DNA from: Pseudomonadota bacterium
GTDB lineage: Bacteria; Pseudomonadota; Alphaproteobacteria; Rickettsiales; Midichloriaceae
Assembly: GCA_027621485.1 (NCBI GenBank)
Contig: JAQCBG010000042.1
Span: 1-5,846, forward strand
Reading direction: 5' to 3'
DNA: 5,846 nucleotides
The translations under genes and the position numbers were made by a program. Under the pieces are notes generated by a model. That model made no database searches and was not told the origin of the DNA. It saw only the letters and a list, made by a program, of their open reading frames with translations. This document shows positions 1-5,846 of the stretch, piece by piece; position 1 is the stretch's first letter, and the number at the start of each line of letters is the position of its first letter.

Positions 1-2
1 AA

Positions 3-632
3 TATCAAATAATAAAAAAAGGAGATAGCATAGAAAAAATAGTATTTATGCTACATGGATTTGGATCTAATATGCATGACTTACCAAGTATTATTCCCGA
101 GCTCTCACTATATTTAGAAAATACTGCATTTATTTCTGTAAATGCACCTTTTATATGCGAAGATGCCGCAAGCGATACGCAACGTCAATGGTTTAGTTTA
201 AAAGATAGATCTTATGACGCAATGAAAAAAGGAGCGGATATTGCATCTTTAAAATTTCAAGAATTTGGTCAAAATATAATCAATCAAATGTCATTAACTT
301 GGCAAAACGTTGCTTTGCTTGGTTTTTCACAAGGCGCAATGCTATCTTTACATATTGCGTTTGATATACTTCCTTGTGCTGCGCTTTGCTATTCTGGGCT
401 TTTAATTGACCTGCCAGAGCATGCAAAAGCAATTAAAACAAAAATTGCTTTAATTCATGGTAAAGAGGATGAAATTGTACCAATACAATATATGAACGTT
501 GCTTTAAAAAAATTACAATCATATAAAATAGATGTGGAAAATCATGCTATGCAAAGACTTGGACATGGAATAGATGCAAAGGGAATAGAAATTGGTGGCA
601 CATTTTTAAAAAACGCGTTTAAGAAGAATTAA
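3..632 (+). CDS. Alpha/beta serine hydrolase, carboxylesterase/phospholipase family (5' end outside window)
   Basis: This is probably a cytosolic esterase of the Abhydrolase_2 (carboxylesterase/lysophospholipase, YpfH-like) family, hydrolysing small esters or lysophospholipids; the natural substrate cannot be read from sequence. Numbering from the ATG at 48, the parts seen are the oxyanion-hole strand LHGFG (residues 2-6), a QRQWFSL segment near 45-51, the nucleophile elbow GFSQGA with Ser94, the acid Asp141 in GKEDEIVP, and the catalytic His173 in LGHGID. The triad is therefore complete. The ATG at 48 is unlikely to be the start. The frame is open leftwards to base 3 and encodes KIVFMLHGFG, the beta strand that always precedes the HG motif, and there is no Shine-Dalgarno sequence at the right distance. 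The gene therefore begins left of the window, and at least 209 residues are visible. Its stop overlaps the convergent terminase stop by four bases, which leaves no room for a private terminator. The family call is firm; the substrate is unknown. Confidence 0.88.
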   Translation, partial: YQIIKKGDSIEKIVFMLHGFGSNMHDLPSIIPELSLYLENTAFISVNAPFICEDAASDTQRQWFSLKDRSYDAMKKGADIASLKFQEFGQNIINQMSLTWQNVALLGFSQGAMLSLHIAFDILPCAALCYSGLLIDLPEHAKAIKTKIALIHGKEDEIVPIQYMNVALKKLQSYKIDVENHAMQRLGHGIDAKGIEIGGTFLKNAFKKN

Positions 633-2050
633 AAATCAATAATTTCAATCTTATGTTTATTGCGATTTTTCTGCAGTGAGTAGATGCGAGATTTATACCA
701 ATGAAGGAATTGAGTGATGGAATCTACTTGATCATCATGTTTTGTATGCGGAAATTGAAAGAGCTCGTTCTTTAATTCAAAAAGCCAATCTGCATATTCT
801 GGAAACATAATCTTTCCAGATTCAAATAAAGATGAGCATAATAAAAGCCTCATTTCTTTATTCCATTTTGGTCTGTATTTTATAATTGGAATCTTATTTT
901 CAAGTTCTTGTGCAACTTGTTGTCCGCTTGCATGATCTTCTATTATTATAGCTTCTGGATTAAATTTTTGCGCATAATGCATGACTTCTTTTTTTAATCT
1001 AGGATATTCAATTCTCGCTCTAAATACATCTACTAAATATATGATATCATCACATACTTTCCATGTCGTGCATACAGTGTAGTCATTTTGTATGCCAGAT
1101 TTTATTGCGCAATCCCAGCTTTGAAAAAGCGTACAACAGGCATTATATGGTATATCCTTATATATCTTTATCCAATGAGATTTAATAATACCTGAATTTA
1201 TTGAATACGGCTCTTGTTGATATTGAGCTGCAAATGCAAAACTACCTATCTCTTTCTTTATTTCTTCTAATTCTCTTTCTCCGAGCGCATCTTGATGTAG
1301 ATATCTTTCTTTATTGTCTAGTATCTTTTTTCCTTGAAGGAAAAATTTTCTTGGCTCATCTGAAATTGCGGGTAATTTTAAATGCTCCCATTGACCATTT
1401 TTGATAAACTCGGCAGACAAGTCATCTTGATGTAAGCGCTGCATCACAAGAACTATTTTACCTAATTTTTTATTATTAAGTCTTGGCGCAATTGTACCTT
1501 TAAACCAATTCACTACTTTTTCTCTTGAAAGCTTTCTTGCACTTTGCTCTGGTGTTATTGGATCATCTATTACAATATAATCAGCCCCCTCTCCAATTAA
1601 ACTAGAGCCAACAGATGTTGCTATTCTACATCCATGATGCATTGTAGAAAATTTTTGCTTTGTATTTGCGCCTTTTAATATAATACTTTGAGGAAAAAAT
1701 GCTTTATACCAAGTACTTTGCATTAAATTTCTACAGTCTATACTATGTTTAGTGCTAAGATTTTGACTATGACTTGCAACTATTATCTTTGCAGTTGCAT
1801 CCATACTTAAAATCCAAGCTGGCCATGCAACACTTGTGCAAATTGATTTTAAATGCCTTGGTGGCATATTAATAATTAATCTTTTAATTTTTCCAGATTG
1901 CAGGGCTTCTAAGTATTGACATATTAAATCTATATGCCAGTTATCTAAGAAAGTTTTTTCCGAATGAAGTACCGCAAAAGCTTTACGTACAAAGCTTTTA
2001 AAATTTTTATATAATTCTTTTGCAATATGATTTTGCAGCTTAAGTTGCAT
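629..2050 (-). CDS. Phage-type terminase large subunit (TerL), isolated copy
   Basis: In tailed phages this protein is the motor and nuclease that packages DNA into proheads. At 473 residues it matches the usual length for the family. The N-terminal ATPase shows a Walker A-type MPPRHLKS (62-69), a Walker B YIVIDD (158-163) and the coupling motif VMQRLHQDDL (202-211). The C-terminal RNase H-like nuclease shows Asp313 in FQSWDCA, Glu371-Asp372 in IIIEDHASG, and the HDDQVDS block (438-444). All catalytic acids are present, and no stop or frameshift interrupts the frame, so it looks functional or only recently orphaned. The ATG at 2050 follows an in-frame TAA and an AAAAAAGG ribosome-binding sequence about ten bases upstream. 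Its neighbours are a hydrolase and fabZ; no portal, protease, capsid or small terminase gene is visible here. The Walker A differs from the GGRGAGKTRAG type of Rhodobacter-like gene transfer agents, so a prophage relic is more likely than a standard GTA gene. That last point is inference. Confidence 0.93.
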   Translation of the reverse strand: MQLKLQNHIAKELYKNFKSFVRKAFAVLHSEKTFLDNWHIDLICQYLEALQSGKIKRLIINMPPRHLKSICTSVAWPAWILSMDATAKIIVASHSQNLSTKHSIDCRNLMQSTWYKAFFPQSIILKGANTKQKFSTMHHGCRIATSVGSSLIGEGADYIVIDDPITPEQSARKLSREKVVNWFKGTIAPRLNNKKLGKIVLVMQRLHQDDLSAEFIKNGQWEHLKLPAISDEPRKFFLQGKKILDNKERYLHQDALGERELEEIKKEIGSFAFAAQYQQEPYSINSGIIKSHWIKIYKDIPYNACCTLFQSWDCAIKSGIQNDYTVCTTWKVCDDIIYLVDVFRARIEYPRLKKEVMHYAQKFNPEAIIIEDHASGQQVAQELENKIPIIKYRPKWNKEMRLLLCSSLFESGKIMFPEYADWLFELKNELFQFPHTKHDDQVDSITQFLHWYKSRIYSLQKNRNKHKIEIIDF

Positions 2051-2055
2051 GCATT

Positions 2056-2199
2056 TTATACCTTTTTTGCATTAAAAATATTCATAAAAGAATATATATT
2101 GTATATTAAAGCTTCATTTTGGAAGTATGGTATTTTTGAATCTTCTTCTATATAACCTTGTGATTTTTCAGTTGCAATGCTAGAAATGGAACTTCTGTA
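2056..2199 (-). pseudogene. Possible 3' relic of a gene upstream of terL (47 open codons, no start)
   Basis: Reading toward the terminase, 47 codons are open from an in-frame TAA at 2200-2202 to a TAA at 2056-2058, five bases before the terL ATG. The encoded peptide is protein-like, with stretches such as TEKSQGYIEEDSKIPYF and an end at FNAKKV. The tight spacing to terL is what adjacent phage genes show. There is no ATG, GTG or TTG near its left boundary; the only ATG would leave nine residues. If real, it is the remnant C-terminus of a lost partner such as a small terminase or another phage gene, but I recognise no family. An open stretch of this size can arise by chance in AT-rich DNA, so the call is weak. 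Confidence 0.2.
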
Positions 2200-2229
2200 T
2201 TAATCTTTAAAAATGATCTAGATAAAAAT

Positions 2230-2667
2230 ATGAAACAAATTTTAATAGAAGAAATATTAAAATTAATACCTCATAGATATCCAATGATGTTGGTTGATAA
2301 AGTTATTAATATTGAGCCAAACAAAAGCATCCTTGCTTTAAAAAATGTCACTATAAATGAGCAGTTTTTTGTTGGGCATTTTCCTACAAAACCAGTTATG
2401 CCAGGCGTACTCATTGTTGAAGCACTTGCACAATCAGCAGCAATTCTTGCTGCAAGCGGCATAGAATCTGATAATTCCTATATTCCATATTTTACAAGTA
2501 TAGAAAAATTTAAATTCAGAAAAACTGTTGTACCAGGAGATACATTATTTCTTAATGTTGTCATTGAAAAATCAAGAGGTAATTATTGGCAACTCTCTTC
2601 TTCTGCAAGTGTAGATCAAGAAGTAGTTGCAAGTGGCAGTATTTCAGCAATGCTAGTTAAAAGTTAA
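2230..2667 (+). CDS. fabZ: 3-hydroxyacyl-[acyl-carrier-protein] dehydratase FabZ
   Basis: FabZ removes water from (3R)-3-hydroxyacyl-ACP to give trans-2-enoyl-ACP, a step of the type II fatty-acid elongation cycle in the cytosol. The 145-residue product is normal length for the hot-dog-fold family. It shows the N-terminal IPHRYPMMLVD block (13-23), the signature GHFPTKPVMPGVLIVEALAQ (49-68) with catalytic His50 and Glu64, the FRKTVVPGD segment (96-104) and a C-terminal VASGSISAM. An in-frame TGA at 2161 and the absence of any start codon between it and 2230 support the ATG at 2230. The ribosome-binding site is weak, with only AT-rich sequence upstream. The gene stands alone between terL and acnA, whereas most Gram-negatives carry it between lpxD and lpxA. 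I see no trace of either neighbour. No convincing promoter was found in the 179-base gap upstream. FabA is excluded by length and by the FabZ-type HFPxKPVMPG signature. Confidence 0.97.
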   Translation: MKQILIEEILKLIPHRYPMMLVDKVINIEPNKSILALKNVTINEQFFVGHFPTKPVMPGVLIVEALAQSAAILAASGIESDNSYIPYFTSIEKFKFRKTVVPGDTLFLNVVIEKSRGNYWQLSSSASVDQEVVASGSISAMLVKS

Positions 2668-2679
2668 CGTCACACTTGT

Positions 2680-2741
2680 GATGCTAATACAAATTAGCGC
2701 ATCAAAAATGCTAATAAAGTAGTAATTTGCGCATCTTTTTT
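2680..2741. terminator. Bidirectional terminator with two tandem imperfect hairpins, shared by fabZ and acnA
   Basis: Between the convergent stops lie two related hairpin units. Unit 1 (2680-2703) pairs GATGC-TAAT with ATTA-(GC)-GCATC around an ACAA loop. Unit 2 (2707-2735) begins AATGCTAAT and ends ATTTGCGCATC, pairing mainly through ATGC/GCAT with a weaker inner stem. Unit 2 is preceded by A5 (2704-2708) and followed by T6 (2736-2741), so it offers a U-tract in both directions: for fabZ on + and for acnA on -. The right T-tract overlaps the acnA stop codon. The two units share both their left and right ends, which suggests a local duplication. The stems are imperfect, so strength is uncertain. 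Confidence 0.5.
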
Positions 2742-5436
2742 ATTTTAAATCAAGAAGCACGGATTGTAATACTCCACCTGCTTTAATATATTTTACTTCA
2801 GATGCCGTATCTACTGCAGCTTTTAAATGAATAGTCTTTATGAGTTTTTTATCTGATGTATATATATTACATATAACAAGAGACCTCATATTAATCTTAG
2901 AAATACCATCTAAACTAATAATTTCATCTCCAGATAATACCGATAGCATATCTTTATCCTCTAAAAGAAGAGGAATAACTCCCATTCCAATCAAATTAGA
3001 TCTGTGTATACGCTCAAAACTTTCTGCAATCACAGCTTTAACTCCAAGAAGCATAGTACCTTTTGCAGCCCAATCTCTAGAAGATCCGGTACCATATTCT
3101 TTGCCAGCAAATATAACAAGCGGAGTATTTTGTTTTTTATATAGCATTGATGCATCATATATACTCATTTCTTGTTGATCTGGAAAATACATAGTATATC
3201 CACCCTCCTTCCCTTTTAAGATCTTATTTTTGATTCTAATATTCGCAAATGTACCGCGCATCATAACTTCATGATTTCCTCTTCTAGAGCCATAAGAATT
3301 AAAATCTTCTTTTGGAATATTCATCTGTAAAAGATAAGAAGCTGCAGGGCTATTTGCAGAGATACTTCCAGCTGGGCTTATATGATCTGTTGTAATACTA
3401 TCTCCAAATATAGCGAGTATTCTTGCATCTTGAATGTCTTTGGTATTATTTTGCAGGTTATTAGATTTTAATGCCTCAAAAAATGGTGGATTTTTTATAT
3501 AGCTACTCTCTCTCCATTCGTATAAATCGCTACCCTGCACTTTTATATTTTGCCATGCGCTATCACCTTTGAAAACATTTTCATACTTCTCTCTAAAAAT
3601 AGATGGCGTAATATAAGACGAGATAACATCTCTAATTTCAGAGCCTTTAGGCCATATATCTTTTAAATATACCTCCTTACCATTCTCATTTATTGCAATT
3701 GCTTCTTTTGTAATATCAATATTCATATTTCCAGCTATTGCATATACAATACAAAGCATTGGTGATGCTAAATAGTTTGCCCTTACCAATGGATGAATTC
3801 TGCCTTCAAAATTTCTATTTCCAGAAAGAACTGAGCATACAACAAGATTATTAGAGTGAATTACATTTTCAATTTCTGGTAAAAGTGGACCAGAATTACC
3901 AATGCAAGTTGTGCATCCATAACCAACAATATAAAAACCTAGCTTTTCTAAATACTTATCAAGACCACTTTTAACAAGATACTCTCCAACAACTTTAGAG
4001 CCAGGCGCAATAGAGGTTTTAACCCACGGCTTTACAGAAATACCAAGTTGTACGGCATTCTTTGCAATAATACCAGCGCCTATCATTGCAAATGGATTGG
4101 AGGTATTTGTACAACTTGTAATGGCAGAAATTACAACGGATCCATTTTCTAATATATCTTCTTTGTTTTGAGATTTAATTGCGGCATTACTTTGCGCTTC
4201 ATCTTTGTTATATTGAAATTTTCTCCCTATATTATCAGGATTTTGATTTAGCGATTGTAATGCATTTTGAAAATTTAAAGATGCATCTTGCAATAAAATT
4301 CTATCTTGAGGTCTTTTTGGTCCAGAAATACTAGAATTGACAGTAGATAAATCAAAATGCAAAAGTTTACTAAATATGAAATTTTCTCCATCTTCTCTCC
4401 AAAGATGTTGTTTTTTTGCGTATTGCTTTATTAAATTTATATGATTTTTATCTCTTCCAGTAGCATGTAAATATGCTAGAGTTTTTTCATCTATAGGAAA
4501 AAATCCGCAAGTTGCGCCATATTCTGGCGCCATATTTGCAATTGTGGCCCTATCTTCTAACGTTATTTCATCTAAACCTTCTCCAAAAAATTCAACGAAT
4601 TTTCCAACAACATTATTTTTTCTAAGAAGCTCAACAATATAAAGCACAAGATCAGTTGCATTTACACCTTCTTTTAAAGCACCTTCTAATTTCACCCCAA
4701 TAATATCTGGTACATTTACTGGAATTGGGCAACCAAGCATTGCAGCTTCAGCTTCAATGCCTCCAACGCCCCATCCAAGAACAGAAAGTCCATTAATCAT
4801 AGTTGTGTGGCTATCTGTTCCAACAACAGTATCTGAATATATCTCGCCTTTTTCAATACAAACAACACTTGCTAAATACTCAAGATTTACTTGATGACAT
4901 ATGCCGTTTCCAGGTGGCACGACTCTAAAATTCTCAAGCGCTTCCTGACCCCATTTTAAAAATTCATATCTCTCTGAATTATTTTCCATCTCAATTTTAG
5001 TATTGATGCTCAGGGCGCTGTCATTACCGTATGTTGCAACTTGTACTGAGTGATCTATAACAAGATCTACAGGAATTTTAGGATTAATTTTACTTGGATC
5101 TCCTCCAATAGCAAAAAGAGCATCTCTCATAGATGCAAGGTCAACAACAGCAGGAACGCCTGTAAAATCTTGCATAAGAACTCTTGCTGGGAAAAATGGC
5201 ATTTCGCATAATAAATCTTTCGAATCTTTAGTGATCAAAACTTTTTTTATAAAGTTTTTTATTTGATCTTGCGTAGCTTGTTCTTTAGCTACGGATCTAA
5301 GTAAATTCTCTAGTAAAATTCTTGCAGATATTGGAATATAAGATATATCAAAATTCTCTATAGCACTTAGTTTTTGCAGTGAAAAAAATGAATATACAGA
5401 GGTATCTAATTCTATTTTATCTATACAGTTTTGCAT
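2740..5436 (-). CDS. acnA: Aconitate hydratase A (AcnA/IRP1-type)
   Basis: This [4Fe-4S] enzyme interconverts citrate and isocitrate through cis-aconitate in the TCA cycle. At 898 residues it is full length for AcnA. Domains 1-3 carry IDHSVQVA with Asp128-His129, VGTDSHTTMING with Asp208 and His210, the cluster ligands Cys442 (TSCTNTSNP) and Cys508/Cys511 (YGCTTCIGNSG), and SGNRNFEGR with Arg541 and Arg546. The C-terminal swivel domain carries GDSITTDHISPAG (678-690), RRGNHEVMMRGTFANIR ending at Arg734, and GTGSSRDWAAKG with Ser785, Ser786 and Arg787. All expected catalytic and cluster residues are present. Two conserved spots differ from what I recall of the family: LGCP instead of LGQP near 235-237, and AAVDT where CRIDT is usual near 873-877. 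An in-frame TAA six bases upstream fixes the start at 5436. The gene faces fabZ tail to tail and diverges from the unknown gene at the right edge. Confidence 0.98.
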   Translation of the reverse strand: MQNCIDKIELDTSVYSFFSLQKLSAIENFDISYIPISARILLENLLRSVAKEQATQDQIKNFIKKVLITKDSKDLLCEMPFFPARVLMQDFTGVPAVVDLASMRDALFAIGGDPSKINPKIPVDLVIDHSVQVATYGNDSALSINTKIEMENNSERYEFLKWGQEALENFRVVPPGNGICHQVNLEYLASVVCIEKGEIYSDTVVGTDSHTTMINGLSVLGWGVGGIEAEAAMLGCPIPVNVPDIIGVKLEGALKEGVNATDLVLYIVELLRKNNVVGKFVEFFGEGLDEITLEDRATIANMAPEYGATCGFFPIDEKTLAYLHATGRDKNHINLIKQYAKKQHLWREDGENFIFSKLLHFDLSTVNSSISGPKRPQDRILLQDASLNFQNALQSLNQNPDNIGRKFQYNKDEAQSNAAIKSQNKEDILENGSVVISAITSCTNTSNPFAMIGAGIIAKNAVQLGISVKPWVKTSIAPGSKVVGEYLVKSGLDKYLEKLGFYIVGYGCTTCIGNSGPLLPEIENVIHSNNLVVCSVLSGNRNFEGRIHPLVRANYLASPMLCIVYAIAGNMNIDITKEAIAINENGKEVYLKDIWPKGSEIRDVISSYITPSIFREKYENVFKGDSAWQNIKVQGSDLYEWRESSYIKNPPFFEALKSNNLQNNTKDIQDARILAIFGDSITTDHISPAGSISANSPAASYLLQMNIPKEDFNSYGSRRGNHEVMMRGTFANIRIKNKILKGKEGGYTMYFPDQQEMSIYDASMLYKKQNTPLVIFAGKEYGTGSSRDWAAKGTMLLGVKAVIAESFERIHRSNLIGMGVIPLLLEDKDMLSVLSGDEIISLDGISKINMRSLVICNIYTSDKKLIKTIHLKAAVDTASEVKYIKAGGVLQSVLLDLK

Positions 5437-5443
5437 TACTTAT

Positions 5444-5464
5444 TCAAGTCATTAAAATCAACAA
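5444..5464 (-). other. Candidate 6-codon leader minicistron ahead of acnA
   Basis: On the acnA strand, AGGAG at 5475-5471 is followed after six bases by TTG TTG ATT TTA ATG ACT TGA, which ends seven bases before the acnA ATG. The acnA start itself has no good Shine-Dalgarno sequence: the preceding bases are ACTTGAATAAGTA. The AGGAG therefore lies 34 bases upstream of the start it would normally serve. It may drive a tiny leader frame that hands ribosomes to acnA. The sequence layout is seen directly; translation of the leader is inference and could equally be chance. Confidence 0.25.
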
Positions 5465-5513
5465 TAAAAACTCCTATAAAAAATTTCAGGAATTTTTAAC
5501 ATTTATACAATAA

Positions 5514-5542
5514 ATTATACGCAGCGTTAATTGCAAGCTCAA
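5514..5542 (-). promoter_or_regulatory. Sigma70-type promoter for acnA
   Basis: On the - strand, TTGAGC (5542-5537) and a perfect TATAAT (5519-5514) are separated by exactly 17 bases. Transcription would start near 5507, giving an untranslated leader of about 70 bases before the acnA ATG at 5436. That leader contains the isolated AGGAG at 5475-5471. This is the best promoter match I found in the window. Confidence 0.65.
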
Positions 5543-5571
5543 TAAAATAAAAATAATTTATTGATTTATTG
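5540..5571. repeat. AT-rich inverted repeat between acnA and the right-edge gene
   Basis: CAATAAA (5540-5546) is the exact reverse complement of TTTATTG (5565-5571), with partly matching AT-rich sequence between them. The left arm overlaps the proposed acnA -35 element. It could be an operator or bent-DNA site in a divergent promoter region, but AT-rich DNA makes such pairs by chance. Confidence 0.2.
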
Positions 5572-5628
5572 CTGTGATTGATTTTTTTGAGTAACTTGCA
5601 TTTTCAAGATGCTTTTTAACTATAAATA

Positions 5629-5846
5629 ATGCCAGGAAGATATAAACTCAGTTCGCGACGCCATACGACGTCCAGTCATGAACACTTTTATTTACTCAAC
5701 CATACAGAAGGGCGTACTGAATATGGAGATCATTATGGTGTACAACGTTGGTGGAATTTTTATAAATGTGATACATGCAATGCTTTTTATTGGTTTCCAG
5801 GTGATATTATATGTATATTTAAGCCTTTCAACATGTGGCCTACAAA
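5629..5846 (+). CDS. Unidentified CxxC-containing, aromatic-rich protein (3' end outside window)
   Basis: I do not recognise this protein. The frame opens with ATG at 5629, the first start after an in-frame TAA at 5623-5625, and stays open for 72 codons to the window edge. The first 30 residues are basic and hydrophilic (MPGRYKLSSRRHTTSSHEHF). The next part is rich in Trp, Tyr and Phe, with RWWNFYKCDTCNAFYWFPGD around 40-59. Cys47 and Cys50 form a CxxC of the sort seen in zinc ribbons or knuckles, and a second pair could lie beyond the edge. Clear protein-like composition and use of CGA, CGC, CGT and TCG codons suggest a real coding sequence rather than noise. The G+C of the early part (5651-5680, 18 of 30 bases) is about twice that of its surroundings. 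There is no good Shine-Dalgarno sequence; a weak TTGCAT (5596-5601) and TATAAA (5621-5626) pair lies just upstream, with 19-base spacing. It diverges from acnA. Confidence 0.6.
   Translation, partial: MPGRYKLSSRRHTTSSHEHFYLLNHTEGRTEYGDHYGVQRWWNFYKCDTCNAFYWFPGDIICIFKPFNMWPT

Noticed and set aside
611..620. Perfect 10-base palindrome AAACGCGTTT
   Set aside because: It is within the last hydrolase codons, has no loop and no following T-run, and is plausible by chance.
1201..1404. 67-codon open frame on + inside terL
   Set aside because: It lies wholly antisense to a well-supported terminase gene, encodes a hydrophobic, low-information peptide, and has no ribosome-binding site.
1428..1446. Imperfect palindrome TGATG...AGCGCT...CATCA
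   Set aside because: It falls on the conserved RLHQDD codons of terL and is off-centre by one base, so coding constraint explains it.
629..2050. Terminase as a standard alphaproteobacterial gene transfer agent TerL
   Set aside because: The Walker A is MPPRHLKS, unlike the GGRGAGKTRAG form remembered for Rhodobacter-type GTA terminases, and no GTA neighbours are present.
2165..2203. Short + frame encoding SVAMLEMELLY before a stop, as a possible lost gene end upstream of fabZ
   Set aside because: It is bounded by a TAA at 2153-2155, too short to judge, and not recognisable as the end of lpxD.
2271..2462. 63-codon open frame on - inside fabZ
   Set aside because: It is a shadow of the conserved FabZ signature region on the opposite strand.
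2840..3178. 112-codon open frame on + inside acnA
   Set aside because: It is antisense to conserved aconitase swivel-domain motifs and is not a recognisable protein.
5233..5268. Inverted repeat GATCAAA...TTTGATC
   Set aside because: It lies inside acnA and arises from Lys/Ile/Asp codons encoding DQIKNFIKKVLITKD.

Overview
The window comes from a very AT-rich bacterial chromosome (roughly 30% G+C by eye, with AGA for most arginines and A/T-ending codons throughout). The best guess is an alphaproteobacterium of the Rickettsiales or a similar host-restricted lineage: the TerL, FabZ and AcnA sequences have the flavour of that group. This placement is inference from composition and remembered family motifs, not from a search.

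Layout, left to right. (1) The window opens inside a + strand serine hydrolase of the carboxylesterase/phospholipase (Abhydrolase_2) type. Its start lies outside the window, because the frame is open leftwards past the first ATG. (2) A - strand phage-type terminase large subunit follows, complete and with both ATPase and nuclease motifs intact. It converges on the hydrolase with a 4-base overlap and has no other phage gene beside it. (3) A 179-base gap contains an open but start-less frame on the terminase strand, perhaps a relic of an upstream neighbour. (4) fabZ lies on the + strand, outside the lpxD-fabZ-lpxA operon where it is usually found. (5) A short gap between fabZ and acnA carries two tandem imperfect hairpins flanked by A and T runs, read here as a shared bidirectional terminator. 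(6) A full-length aconitase (acnA) lies on the - strand with all expected active-site and Fe-S ligand residues. It is preceded by a well-formed sigma70-type promoter and an unusual leader in which the only good Shine-Dalgarno sequence lies far from the start codon. (7) A divergent AT-rich spacer leads to a + strand reading frame that runs off the right edge. It is an unrecognised, aromatic-rich protein with a CxxC motif, and its early part is strikingly G+C-rich for this window.

The genes do not form one pathway. FabZ serves fatty-acid elongation and AcnA the TCA cycle; the hydrolase is probably a small-ester or lysophospholipid esterase; the terminase is mobile-element heritage lodged among housekeeping genes. 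No CRISPR array, tRNA, rRNA, insertion sequence or clear new multi-gene system was found. The items most worth following up are the orphan terminase with its upstream relic, the unknown right-edge protein, and the acnA leader.
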